From positions 2,072,296 to 2,085,579 of the forward strand of contig FN649750.1 of the NCBI GenBank assembly GCA_000310025.1: 13,284 nt of DNA. The letters are read 5' to 3'. Below the pieces are notes generated by a model. It did no database searches and was not told the origin of the DNA. It saw only the letters and a list, made by a program, of their open reading frames with translations. Position numbers and translations under genes: made by a program. Shown here one piece after another: positions 1 through 12,310 of this stretch. Source of the DNA: Ectocarpus siliculosus. Lineage: Eukaryota > Sar > Phaeophyceae > Ectocarpales > Ectocarpaceae. The first letter of the stretch is position 1; every line of letters begins with the position of its first letter.

Positions 1-236
1 CTAAAGGTTTCTTTGTCTTTCGGTCTCGGTCTCGGTCGGTCGGTGGGTGGGTCTGTTTCTCTCTCTAAAGGTATATCTCTCTCTCAATATATCTCAATCT
101 CAATCTCAATCTCAATCTCAATTTCTTTTTTTTTTTTTTTTTTTTTTTCTTTCTCTCTTTCGGTCCCCCCCCCTACCCCCCCCCCCCCCCCCTCGCTCTC
201 TCCCTCGCCCCCCACCCTCTCTCCCCCCGCCACAAT
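1..236 (+). repeat. Pyrimidine-rich simple-repeat block before exon A
   Basis: GGTCTC and GGTC repeats (about 22-52), a (TCTCAA)n run (about 92-121), a T-run (about 126-148) and C-runs with CT blocks (about 165-228) follow one another. It is intron sequence upstream of the acceptor at 239 and acts as an extreme polypyrimidine tract. No coding content. Confidence 0.9.
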
Positions 237-239
237 CAG

Positions 240-326
240 GGCATGCTCGAAGTGAAGTGGGTTCGAAAGCTCTTCCAGACCGTCGCGCTCGTCGGCCCGG
301 CGGCGTGCATGCTTCTGCTTGCACAG
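240..326 (+). CDS. Transporter exon A (29 codons)
   Basis: The acceptor is AATCAG at 234-239 after a long pyrimidine-rich tract; the donor is CAG|GTATTG at 326/327. The exon encodes a segment with WVRKLFQTVALVGPA, the hallmark loop-plus-helix of SLC17/ANTR carriers. It enters and leaves in phase 0. The frame is closed soon after the donor by intron sequence. Confidence 0.8.
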
Positions 327-419
327 GTATTGTCATGTTTATTGCGTTGCCTGGTCGTTTACGGTTTGGAGGAGGGTCAGCTTCTTTCTCCCTGCGCTGA
401 GTACTGAAGTTGTGCTTGG

Positions 420-486
<67 letters not shown>

Positions 487-493
487 GCTGTTG

Positions 494-538
<45 letters not shown>

Positions 539-993
539 TTGTCATCATCCCGTATTCTGAACGCCGGTTTCTAAACCTTGCGGTAGCTATGTTTTAGGAC
601 GCGCCAGAGGGCATACACAGGAGGGGGCTACGCACCAGTGTATACATAGCATAATAATGCTGTTTGCCAAACGTGATGCCTCCATCTGCGGCGCCGCGTA
701 GCGGCACCGAAGGCTCTCCTGGACGTACATGTTGCCTGATATGTGTTTGCTCTCCGGTCTACGTCTCTATCCATCGCTATGCGCGGACATTTTCCCGCGA
801 TGTATAGACATTTTTGATAGTTTTCCTCGACATGGTCCCTCCCTCGTTGCTCGCCCCCGGCGTGCAGGGGCCGGAAACCTCTGCGGAGGCGTCTAAGCTG
901 TTCACCGCCGCGGTCGCGCTGGGCTCGTGCTCGTGCGCGGGTTTCGGGTCTTCGGTGCAAGACTTGCGATCGCGGGTGAGACAGACAGAGAGG

Positions 994-1041
<48 letters not shown>

Positions 1042-4000
1042 GGGAGAGGGAGAGGGAGACAGAGACAGAGACAGAGACAGAGACAGAGAGGGAGACCGAC
1101 AGAGACAGAGAGGGAGACAGACGGACAGACAGAGAGAAGATGGAGTGTTTGCATTTTCTTTTTGTTGTGTCCTCGCTGTCTCTCAACGACGACCGCCTGC
1201 GAACAGCATCATAGTTGCGTTAGTTTTGTGGAGCTTCCGGGGGACAAACCGTGAGGGGAGGGAACCTCTGCTTGTGTCGCAAGCAGTTTCGAAGCGCTCA
1301 TCGGTGGAGGGAAAAAACCCCAGTACTATCTTAGAACGGACGGTGTCGTGTCTAGAGAAACGCGCCTTGCACAAGACGACGTTCAGAGATGACGACACGC
1401 ACACGATTTTCTCTGGCTGGCGACTGTTTGGAATCTTGTGCATTTTTTTTTTTCGTTTGCGTTAGTTTGTCTCTTTGCGATTTGCGGGAGAGGGGGAGAG
1501 AGAGAGAAGGAAAAGCCGCAGCCAACGCTTTTCGGTGATACGCCCTCTCGCGCTGCGTAGTGAAGTCTTGGGGGGTTGTTCAGCACACTCTGGCACCACT
1601 TCGTCGTGCTCTTGAAGGCGTGCGCCGCGGAAATGAACGCTGTATCGTGGCCCGTATGAACAGCACAAACTTTTTCAAGCTTGAAGCGTTAAGCACCACT
1701 GCTTTGCGCCGATGTTCTGTGAAAAGCGGGGGGTCAACTATTCCGCGGAGCCCCGTCGGGTTGCCCCTTGGATTACCGTATATGACACAAGATAACACAC
1801 CCCCTTGGCCGATTTTCAAAGCTCGATTTCTTCAACAACAGGAAGAGTCACAGCGCCGAAAACGGCGGCGTTGGAACCGTCTCGTCGAGAGCTGTTCGAA
1901 AACGTATTGTTTCATTTATGCATCCTCTTCGTCGTGGAGTAATCGAGCTTTGAAAATCGGTCCAGGGGGTGTGTTATCTTGTGTCATATACGGTACGTTT
2001 GTCACGTTGTTGCGTGAAAACCAAATATTACTGACGGCTGGCTTTCGTTACGGCTAGTTACGGTAGCGCCGTAGCCGACATAAACTGCGCCGTGGTCGCC
2101 TTCGACCCAGAATGATGCCCCCCGTGGTGCTTGTGTGGTCACGTTGAAAGGAGCCACCCGTGCCTCGGAGACACCTCTACCGTAAGAGGCAGCGAGATGG
2201 AACACCCTCCTAAAAGCTGATTTTTCAAATCTCGATTGCTCCTTAATCAAAATTGTTCCAATTTGTTGGTTTTGGCTCGTATCGGGCCCTTTTCGCACCC
2301 CCTTGGTTATCGAGCAATTGGTCTGTGAAAGTCTGCCTGTGTGTGGGTGTGTGTGCCATTTGTCCCCTTCTTGAGGCATGCTGCGTTGCGCTCAGTGAGT
2401 GCCAACAAGTCGGCGTCCCTTGTTTCACCATTCTCTCCTTGCTTTCAACTCGGATGGGCGTGTTGCGATTTGAGAGGCACAGCGTGGCGTACCAGCTGTT
2501 CCTTACACATCGAGGTACCAGCTGTCTGTGAACTAAATCATGGCACCGGGTTGTTTTGAATGTTCATTCATGTGGGGAATCATTCCTGAGGACGACCTTC
2601 CCCCCCCCCCCCCCGGCTGTCTGTCGCGCGTTTCTCAAGGACACCGGCGTGATCTACGGCATGACCTCGGCGGCATCGGCCGTTTGCGGCAGCGTGGGCA
2701 CCTACGGGGCAGGGATCATCCTCGACACGACGGACTCGTGGACTATGGTCTTTCAGGTCAGGTCCAACTCCTTCAGAGCTTTTTTTCTTCTTTTATGAAA
2801 ACATGTTGGATAAGGCATGCAGTAGGGGAAGATGGGTTAGAGATAAGGTCCAACTCCTTCATTTGGGTTTGTCCACTAAGAAAACATGTTGGATAAGGCA
2901 TGCAATATGGGAAGATGGGTTAGAGATAAGGTCCAACTCCTTCATTAGGGTTTGTCCACTAAGAAAACATGTTGGATAAGGCATGCAATATGGGAAGATG
3001 GGTTAGAGATAAGGTCCAACTCCTTCATTAGGGTTTGTCCACTAAGAAAACATGTTGGATAAGGCATGCAATATGGGAAGATGGGTTAGAGATAAGGTCC
3101 AACTCCTTCATTAGGGTATTTTCCATTAAAATAACATGTTGGATAAAGCATGCAATTGGGGGAGAATGGGTAAAGGGATTGTACGGTCTGCGTACCCCCT
3201 AATCTCTTGCGAAGGAGGTCCAACTCTTCCTTCGTATCGGTGTGAAGTGAACTGGCAGCGCAGCTTGGACTCAGGCAACCCGTGCCTAAGAGACTCTCGT
3301 TGTCGTTTTTGAGGTGTTGTTGTGATGATGCGGGACAGTAGTGCGAAACGATGATCGTCCGTCCCAGGTCCAACTCCTCCTTGTCGGAGTGAAATGCTGT
3401 TGGGGTTGGGGTTGTTTTTGTTGTTGTTGTTGCTGCTGGTGTCGCGTCTTGTGTGACATGTTCGTTGCTGCTGTGGTAACGATGGGAAATGTTCGGGTAA
3501 TGTTGTTGTATGCTGCATTTGCTGTCTTTTTGTTGCTGGTGCAGTAGTATCCGTGTGAAACGTTCGGGTCACTACTGTTGTGGTTGTTGTTGTTGTTGCT
3601 TTGTTCGAAGGCGCAAGGATCAAATTTCCTTGTGGTACAATGAAGTGTAGTCGTGCCGGCCGAACGTGAAACGCTTGGTTCGCCGAGGTGCCTAATCAAA
3701 CCCATGGTTTGACGCAGCAAACGCAAGGATGATTACCAGCTTCTGGTTAATCGAAAAGTAGCCTTGCAGGGGTGCGAGGCCAACAACCCGACACAATCAT
3801 CAACAAACGCGCTTTTGTTTGTTCTTTGTCGGTCCCCTCCCCCAAATTGGTCTACCGACTACGTCGTGCGTTTACATGAGTACCACCACCCCACCCGGAC
3901 ACAAAAATGTTAAACCAACCCGTCTTCTTGTTTTTTCTTCTTTTTTTTTTTGTGGTCCCCACCCCTATCCAACAGTCCTGCGCGGCGGTGTACCTGGTCG

Positions 4001-4074
4001 GGGCTGGGGTGTACGCCGCCTTCTACAGGGCGGAGCCCCTGGAGGTGGAGGGCAGGGGCGCGCTCGTGTTGTAG
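240..4074 (+). CDS. SLC17/ANTR-type MFS anion transporter, C-terminal exons (partial, spliced)
   Basis: Join of exons 240-326, 868-975, 2640-2756 and 3976-4074 gives 136 codons plus TAG. Read in order, the product has a basic turn with VRKLFQT followed by a VGPA helix (residues 1-29), an alanine-rich helix ending in SSVQDL (about 37-61), a helix beginning GVIYGMTSA (68-93), the loop LDTTDSWTMVFQ, and a last helix CAAVYLVGAGVYAAFY, then a short acidic tail. This order matches the C-terminal end of SLC17/ANTR carriers from memory of the family (VRKxxQT..GPA, a QD..P.Y.GV.xGLSN-like segment, a SW..VF loop, YLVG..V). Those carriers move phosphate, organic anions or glutamate across membranes. The substrate and membrane cannot be told here. 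Roughly the first two thirds of a normal 450-600-residue protein lie upstream. All three introns are phase 0, and the junction QDLRSR|DTGVIYG keeps family spacing, which supports the splice choices. Confidence 0.85.
327..867 (+). other. Transporter intron A-B
   Basis: A 541-bp intron from GTATTG to GTGCAG. It carries a long GTT/GCT trinucleotide repeat (419-541). A valine- and alanine-rich ORF across this stretch is a by-product of the repeat, not a gene. Confidence 0.75.
419..541 (+). repeat. (GTT)n/(GCT)n microsatellite
   Basis: About 22 uninterrupted GTT triplets change through GCTGTT units into about 14 GCT/CTG triplets. It lies wholly inside a transporter intron. Because the length is divisible by three, all frames stay open and give false poly-Val, poly-Ala and poly-Thr ORFs. 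Confidence 0.97.
868..975 (+). CDS. Transporter exon B (36 codons)
   Basis: The acceptor is GTGCAG at 862-867; the donor is CGG|GTGAGA at 975/976. It encodes a small-residue-rich membrane helix (SKLFTAAVALG...) ending SSVQDLRSR, where the QD fits the QD of the family's QDIAPRYAGV-like segment. Phase 0 at both ends. An acceptor at TGATAG 815-820 would lengthen the exon, but it breaks the phase with exon A and the spacing expected in the family. Confidence 0.75.
978..1138 (+). repeat. (GA)n/(GACA)n compound microsatellite
   Basis: Runs of AG, ACAG, GGGAGA and GACAGA units follow one another, beginning two bases into the intron. The + strand is nearly all purine. Open frames here encode only Arg/Glu/Thr/Asp or Ser/Leu/Val repeats. 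Confidence 0.95.
1776..1993 (+). mobile_element. MITE-like inverted-repeat element, copy 1 (nearly intact)
   Basis: A 218-bp element bounded by a TA on each side (1774-1775 and 1994-1995). Its ends are inverted copies: the left end starts CCGTATATGACACAAGATAA and the right end finishes TTATCTTGTGTCATATACGG. The match covers about 52 bases with two mismatches by eye (left TTGG versus TGGA), then weakens inward. There is no coding capacity, so any movement would need a transposase from elsewhere. The TA target duplication suggests Tc1/mariner-like mobilisation (inference). The shared core with other copies includes GGAACCGTCTCGTCGAGAGC and a later GCATCCTCTTCGTCGTGGAG. Confidence 0.9.
2180..2376 (+). 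mobile_element. MITE-like element, copy 2 (diverged)
   Basis: The left end, TA then CCGTAAGAGGCAGCGAGATGG, pairs with a decayed right end, GTGTGCCATTTGTCCCCTTC followed by TTGAGG and CA instead of TA. Inside, TTTCAAATCTCGAT, GTTGGTTTTGG and CGCACCCCCTTGG match the reverse complement of copy 4 in the same order. It lies in the same transporter intron as copy 1. Confidence 0.7.
2640..2756 (+). CDS. Transporter exon C (39 codons)
   Basis: Encodes a helix starting DTGVIYGMTSAASAV, a glycine-rich stretch, then ILDTTDSWTMVFQ. The donor is CAG|GTCAGG at 2756/2757. In SLC17/ANTR proteins this is the penultimate helix with the GLSNT-like motif and the SW-x-x-VF loop. Phase 0 at both ends. Confidence 0.88.
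2761..3178 (+). repeat. 83-bp minisatellite, about five units
   Basis: Units start with GGTCCAACTCCTTCA at 2761, 2847, 2930, 3013 and 3096, giving spacings of 86, 83, 83 and 83. The three middle units are nearly identical. The first has a T-rich replacement in its middle and the last is diverged. Each unit contains AACATGTTGGATAAGGCATG. The array is contiguous with no unique spacers. It begins four bases after the donor of exon C. Confidence 0.95.
3217..3381 (+). repeat. Fragments of the minisatellite unit
   Basis: GGTCCAACTC recurs at 3217 and 3367, outside the regular array. The piece at 3140-3230 also carries GTCTGCGTACCCC and CTCTTGCGAAGG, which are absent from the 83-bp unit but present in the copy at 4259-4378. 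Confidence 0.6.
3976..4074 (+). CDS. Transporter terminal exon D (32 codons plus TAG)
   Basis: The acceptor is CCAACAG at 3969-3975. It encodes the last membrane helix, SCAAVYLVGAGVYAAFY, and a short hydrophilic tail ending GRGALVL before TAG at 4072-4074. The YLVG motif followed by an aromatic is typical of the final helix of SLC17/ANTR carriers. The joined end ...TMVFQ|SCAAVYLVG is in phase 0. Confidence 0.87.
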   Translation, partial: SCAAVYLVGAGVYAAFYRAEPLEVEGRGALVL

Positions 4075-4255
4075 CGGTAGCAGCGCCTGCGCACGACGTC
4101 TTGAGGAGAGGCGGTCGTGCTAGAGCAAGCGACGTGCCGTCTGGACGGATTCTCCTTATTCGGCTTTTTGTATAGATGGGCGACGTCTTGAAAGGCGGTG
4201 GTGCTAGAGAATGTGACGTGGAATGTTAGCCGGTAGCCTTTGCAGGACTTTCTAT
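4075..4255 (+). other. Probable 3' untranslated / downstream region of the transporter
   Basis: No coding potential stands out. A short near-duplicate is visible: GACGTCTTGAGGAGAGGCGG at 4096 and GACGTCTTGAAAGGCGGTGG at 4182, each followed by GTGCTAGAG.. and GACGTG. An AATAAA occurs further down at 4347-4352. I cannot place the true transcript end. Confidence 0.4.
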
Positions 4256-4258
4256 TGA

Positions 4259-4378
4259 GTAAACATGTTGGATAAAGCAAGCAAGTTGGGTTTGGGTTAT
4301 AGGGTTAAGGATAGGGTCTGCGTACCCCGTCCATGTTCAATGTCCTAATAAACTTGTTCTCTTGCGAAGGCGGTCCAA
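4259..4378 (+). repeat. Dispersed relative of the intron C-D minisatellite
   Basis: AAACATGTTGGATAAAGCAA, then GGGTCTGCGTACCCC and CTCTTGCGAAGGCGGTCCAA, occur in the same order as in 3138-3222. This shows the tandem unit belongs to a dispersed repeat family. No open frame or clear inverted ends are seen. Confidence 0.75.
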
Positions 4379-4670
4379 TTGTTTTCGGACGGAAGCTCCC
4401 CTGTGTTTGCGTTTGTAGACGGAACGATACAACAACAATGGGGGTAAATCGTATCATAGGCATGTTCGGACGAAGTTGACTCCCAGATCGACGCCTCTGC
4501 TTGTATTGAGTTGGACGCTCGTGTGTGAGTGTGTGTGTGTGCGGTTGCGGCAGCGTTGGCTGGCATGATCACTGCTGGCCCTTAGGACAATTGTTGCATG
4601 GTACAATGTTGCTGTAGGTTGCCAAGGCCAAGGCACCAGACCGTGGTGCTTCCCAACGCTTCTAATAAAG

Positions 4671-4673
<3 letters not shown>
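4379..4673. other. Intergenic stretch without recognised feature
   Basis: Nothing was recognised apart from a short GT run near 4522-4542 and an AATAAAG just before the microsatellite. Confidence 0.5.
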
Positions 4674-4737
<64 letters not shown>

Positions 4738-4777
4738 GGCAGAGAGAGAGCGAGAGAGAGAGGGAGAGGGAGGGAGG

Positions 4778-4815
<38 letters not shown>

Positions 4816-4931
4816 CGAGAGAGGGAGAGGGAGGGAGGGAGCGAGAGAGAGAGAGGGAGAGGGAGAGAACGCGAGAGAGCGAGAGGGAGGGAGGGAGAGA
4901 GCGAGAGCGAGAGGGAGAGGGAGAGAGAAGG
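4674..4931 (+). repeat. Long (GA)n compound microsatellite
   Basis: About 258 bases of AG, ACAG, GGGAG and AGCGAG units, almost purely purine on the + strand. It forms a strong strand asymmetry. Frames through it encode only Arg/Glu or Ser/Leu repeats. Confidence 0.96.
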
Positions 4932-5463
4932 GTTTGGAATGACGGCGGGGGGGGGAATTAGAGAAGCGCATACAAGTACAGGTAGTCGAAGTTTGGACGT
5001 TGGGACGACATTTTTCTCAGGTTGGAGGGGTGGGGTGTGTGCGTGGAAGTTGCAGCAATCCCACCACCACTATAATAGTGGAGGAGTCGGTACCACCAGC
5101 ACACGCCTGCGTCAAACTCGTTGGTTGGTCAACGCTCTACTGTCTATTTTGGAGCTATGGCGTAGTGGTGTGAAGCCGGGTAACGAATAGCGGCGCTGAT
5201 TGCCCCCCCTCCCCTCTCTCTCTCTGTCTCAAGTATAACATGTGGCCGATTTTGATAACCGTTGATGTTTTTTGTGGCTCCTTGTGGTGCAGGCAAACCG
5301 GATGTTGTGCAGAGCATTGGAAGGCGCGTTAGTTCTGGAAACATGTGAAGTCACCCTGGGTTACACTTTCGCACAAGCGACGGATTTTTGTCACACAACA
5401 GGGAAGAGTTGTGGAAGCGTGGCCCCACACAGTCTACGTGTCAGCGCTCGTTGGACGGGCCTA
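4932..5463. other. Intergenic stretch without recognised gene
   Basis: Contains a G-run near 4946-4955 and a pyrimidine stretch (CCCCCCTCCCCTCTCTCTCT) at about 5203-5227. No domain or convincing exon was found on either strand. Confidence 0.5.
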
Positions 5464-5667
5464 CCATAGGTTGCATAAGATATCACACGATTTTCGAAGC
5501 TCGGAAGGAAAAGCAGTGGCGTTGCCAATAACGGTGGCGATGGAACCGTCACGTCGAGAGCTTTCCGAAAACATATTCATACTTAAAATTTCGGCATCCT
5601 CTTCGTCGTGGAGTGACCGAGCTTTGAAAATCGGACCAGGGGGTGTGATATCTTATGCAGCCTGCGG
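5464..5667 (+). mobile_element. MITE-like element, copy 3
   Basis: The left end, CCATAGGTTGCATAAGATAT then CACAC, pairs with a right end GTGTGATATCTTATGCAGCC then TGCGG. It is flanked by TA on the left and CA on the right. The left arm has lost the CCCCCTGGTC-like segment that the right arm keeps. The core repeats copy 1 closely: GGAACCGTCACGTCGAGAGC, GCATCCTCTTCGTCGTGGAG and CGAGCTTTGAAAATCGG. Confidence 0.87.
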
Positions 5668-5953
5668 CATACACGGGTGCAGATAAAGTGGGACCGGTTT
5701 CGTGAAATGAGGGATTTTGGTTCTCGAGATGATGCTACCCTTCATGAAGGAGATCCCCACCTGCTTCTTGTTCTCGACAGTGGAGGCCGCTAAGTGACCG
5801 AAGGGGCGAAGGGCAGGCCTGCCCCCCCCCCCCCCCAAGGTGAAAAAAGCTTGGTGTTGGCTCCCCTGCAGGGGGTGACGGCGAAATAACGTTCATGATG
5901 TAGAGCCATACAGCGGCAAGTCAAAAGAAGAGTAGAGCTTGCGGACTTTGTTT
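5668..5953. other. Intergenic stretch without recognised feature
   Basis: Only a C-run at 5821-5836 stands out. No gene was seen. Confidence 0.5.
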
Positions 5954-6072
5954 GGCAGCTGCTGTGTCATGCCTGTGGATCAGACCCAGAGCTTGTACCA
6001 AAACGCGCGGGGTTTATTCGATGACGGCAACCTGCTGTGTCATGTCTGTAGGTAGGGCAGGCCCAGAGCGTT
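5954..6072 (+). repeat. Two-unit direct repeat, about 72-bp spacing
   Basis: GGCAGCTGCTGTGTCATGCC at 5954 and GGCAACCTGCTGTGTCATGT at 6026 are followed by CTGTGG/CTGTAG and later CAGACCCAGAGC/CAGGCCCAGAGC. This looks like an imperfect local duplication. Confidence 0.6.
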
Positions 6073-6701
6073 CTAGGTGTATTGACGCAATTCTCGTGCG
6101 AAACATGATATTTCCTTAAAAAAATATGAAAACAACGCGAAACGAGGAAACAGTGCTTGCCTTCCCCTGTAAGGCGCGGGGTGGTCGTCATATCCGACTG
6201 CTGCTGCGCTGTTGTTGTTGTTGTTGTTGCACCCGGGCGTCAATGCCGCCATTGCAGATACTATCACCGGGCGGAGCAGCGCAACTCGCGCCATGAACAA
6301 CACACGCATTCTTTGGTGCACAAAACAGTGGTGTCCAATTACCATAACAGTAGTGGCAGAGGCCAGAGGAGCCGTGGCGGGGTGCCTTCATCGAAAAACA
6401 ATCATGCCAGGATACGTGTGCTGTCTCTCGCACGCGATGACGCTGAAATGCGATTCCGATTGGTGCAGCTGTTCTCCCTTGTGTACGTTCAATCGTGCCC
6501 ATGGCATCACAATGGTTTCCGGGCGCAGGCTCCCTGGAGGGTAGGATAATGAACGGTCCAAGGCACTGCCGTCAAGTGGAACCTACGAAAATAAAAAACG
6601 ACAGCAGCAGCAGCAGCAACAACAGATGTATATAGTAGTGGCATTTCACAATTGGCATCACAGTTGAATCCTGAAGAGAGTTACAGGTTTGCTGCGCGGC
6701 C
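6073..6701. other. Intergenic stretch without a supported gene
   Basis: Contains a short GTT run (6211-6228) and a CAG/CAA run (6603-6624), which create Gln- and Asn-rich frames. A plus frame of about 130 codons at 6157-6549 has no recognisable domain and a composition that shifts with the repeats. An AATAAA lies near 6590. Confidence 0.4.
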
Positions 6702-7085
6702 ATGAATGAATCGGACCTGCTTCATAATGCTTGCTGCATACCACACTTAAAACGCAGCATTTGTCCACACCCGCAAAGCCGTAATGAACACCAAAGGCGA
6801 ACAAAGGCACACCACCTCTCCTTCTTCGGCCTGAAACGGGCCATGGCAATGATGAGGAAGACGTTGAAAATACGACGCGGAGCACGCAGCTACTCTCCTT
6901 TGCCGCCGTGGATTCTACCTGATGAACGTCTCGAGTGCACCGGCGTTTGTTTTTTGGGCCGTTACACCGGCAAGGATACGCCGATCAATCTAGCCAAACA
7001 CGTTGATTTATTAGAAAAGTGTGTGCATGTTGATCTATCTGCTCAGCTGAAGAAGTACACGGACTACAACGTATGGCAGGGCTAA
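6702..7085 (+). CDS. Hypothetical ORF, 127 codons (weak)
   Basis: ATG 6702 to TAA 7083-7085. The second half reads like ordinary protein, with PLPPWILPDERLECTGVCF and a later charged stretch including LAKHVDLLEKCVHVDLSAQL, and carries no simple repeat. The first half is rich in His, Arg and Cys and less convincing. I recognise no family, signal peptide or membrane helix. It could be a small single-exon gene, a decayed transposon fragment or chance. No splice structure ties it to its neighbours. Confidence 0.22.
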   Translation: MNESDLLHNACCIPHLKRSICPHPQSRNEHQRRTKAHHLSFFGLKRAMAMMRKTLKIRRGARSYSPLPPWILPDERLECTGVCFLGRYTGKDTPINLAKHVDLLEKCVHVDLSAQLKKYTDYNVWQG

Positions 7086-7233
7086 GAAAGTCTACATGTT
7101 CGTGTTGTTGATCGCCTGGTTCCTCTTTATTTTCTCTTGAGTTCATGAAGCGCCACCGAAGGTTAGACGTCCGCGTGAGGCAGCCAAGCATTCTTCATGC
7201 AGGACTGGGCAACACAACACACGGTCGCATTGA

Positions 7234-7815
7234 GGTATTTTTTCGCCTTGAACCGTGCCTACAGTAGTACAAGGAGCTGCAACCAATCCATCTATTCAAG
7301 TGTTGGGGGCCAGACATTTGAGAGAGATCCCACCCCTGATGTTACAAGGTGCCTGCTTGAGTCTGCCGGCCGACCGCTGGTGCTGCTGATTATCATCCGT
7401 GTGTCGCCGTCGAATCTTCCTTCGACGACTCAACTCGTCATTTTCTCACGTAATTAAACCGCGCCTGTTGTATAGAAGGTGCAGCCAATTCACCTACAAA
7501 TATGCCAACGTCGGGGGGTAGATGTGAGAGAGATGCCACCCCCGATGTTTTCAAGATACCTTCTTCGAGTCTACCCGCCGACCGCTGTTGCTGACTATGC
7601 CGACTTCGGATCCTCATTCATTCGACTCAACTCGGTATTTTTTCACGAATTAAACCGCGTCGGCAGTGAAGGAGCTGCAACCAATTCACCTATGCCAATG
7701 TCGGGGGGTAGATATGAGAGATGTGATACTACCCCAGATGTTACAAGATACAGCAGTACCTTCTTCGAGTCTACCCGCCGGCGTTCAATCTTCCTTCGAG
7801 TCTTCGACCTTCGGC
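7234..7815 (+). repeat. Three-unit tandem repeat, about 195-205 bp per unit
   Basis: Units begin near 7234 (GGTATTTTTTCGCC), 7439 (CATTTTCTCACG) and 7634 (GGTATTTTTTCACG). Each then carries AAACCG.G, GGAGCTGCAACCAAT or a variant, GTCGGGGGGTAGAT, a CCACCCC.GATGTT segment, CAAGATAC and CTTCGAGTCTACCCGCCG. Copies are clearly diverged. Indels of non-multiples of three shift the frames, so the array is not coding. Confidence 0.85.
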
Positions 7816-8056
7816 CTCTTGCTATCGATTTCGTCGACGACACCATCACCGCCTCCGCTTGAATGTTTTCTTCTCGTAGGGCTGCCACCTACCAATACCG
7901 AACCGTGGCGTAAACATGCGGCGCGAGAGAATGGCGGCATTCACGCGCGATCGTAACGGCGTAAGGTCGGTCAAAGCCATACCCGCCAATAGGCAACGAA
8001 CGTGTCGCATGGATATCTCTCTGTTTGCATTTATCCAAATTTAGTATTTTCGCACC

Positions 8057-8213
8057 TGAAGGCTTTTCATCGTTTGGTGAGTGCCCCGCCAGCTTCTCGA
8101 ACGCCGTGCGGTTGCGCAGCATCAACACTGTGAGACCCTCTTCTCCGTCTTCCATGTCGTCTGCTTGGTACTCTAGCTTTATGGGCGGCAAGTCAGCCTC
8201 ATCGCGTTCGTGA
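8057..8213 (-). CDS. Candidate minus-strand exon, unknown product (weak)
   Basis: On the - strand a stretch encodes an acidic, protein-like segment with LPPIKLEYQADDMEDGEEGL followed by TVLMLRNRTAFEKLAGHS. It is preceded by TTTCAAGCTTCAAG, a possible acceptor, and followed by CTTCAG|GTGCGA, a possible donor. Its composition is unlike the repeat-driven frames nearby. The same frame stays open to 7889. No family was recognised; it might be one exon of a minus-strand gene or a transposon relic. Confidence 0.2.
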
Positions 8214-8600
8214 AAACTTGAAGCTTGAAAGGTCACTTCCTTGCTTCCTTGTCGGAAACGTCTGCCGTACCGTACGAAGTCCCGCCGCGTTATGCATGCA
8301 CCAGTTGCATACGTGGCAAACCTATGGGCCGCGTGACCCCCTCGCGAGAGCAACTTCACCCACAAGCAGCAGGACGGAACATCTCTGTGCGGACGTTCCC
8401 CCCCCCCCCCCTCGTTTCTTGTGAGCCTGTCTGCCAGTAGGGGATAGATACCTTTGGCCCCTACCGAATACCCCCGTGGTGCAAATCGGTGGGGGATAAA
8501 GAGGCTGCTGCTGCTGCTGCTGAAAAACACACCCACCTTCAAGGACTTCAACTCCATCGGCCAGAAGAATTCAAGTAACGGGAGGTTACCCTCGAGCACC

Positions 8601-12301
<3,701 letters not shown>

Positions 12302-12310
12302 GTGAGGAGA

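Larger units (their letters stand above)
976..2639 (+). other. Transporter intron B-C
   Basis: A 1,664-bp intron from GTGAGA to CTCAAG. A purine-only GA/GACA repeat starts right after the donor, and two copies of the inverted-repeat transposon family lie within (1776-1993 and 2180-2376). The acceptor is AAG rather than CAG or TAG, preceded by the C-run at 2600-2613 and a T-rich stretch. The protein alignment across the junction supports it. Confidence 0.7.
2757..3975 (+). other. Transporter intron C-D
   Basis: A 1,219-bp intron from GTCAGG to AACAG. It holds the 83-bp minisatellite, an imperfect GTT-rich stretch (about 3395-3600), and a T-run near the acceptor (about 3938-3952). I see no exon between 3230 and 3975. 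Poly-Asn and poly-Thr frames on the - strand come from the GTT repeats. Confidence 0.75.

Noticed and set aside
821-975. Longer version of transporter exon B using the TAG at 818-820
   Set aside because: It breaks phase with exon A and adds residues that spoil the family spacing; the GTGCAG acceptor at 867 fits better.
2761-3178. CRISPR-like array
   Set aside because: Units are contiguous 83-bp copies with no unique spacers and lie in a eukaryotic intron.
4582-4971. Ser/Leu-rich and Arg/Glu-rich frames
   Set aside because: They are translations of the GA microsatellite; no stops occur because of its composition.
8454-8600. N-terminal extension of the bestrophin leader
   Set aside because: The frame is open but has no ATG before 8601, and the signal-peptide-like start is right after the ATG at 8601.
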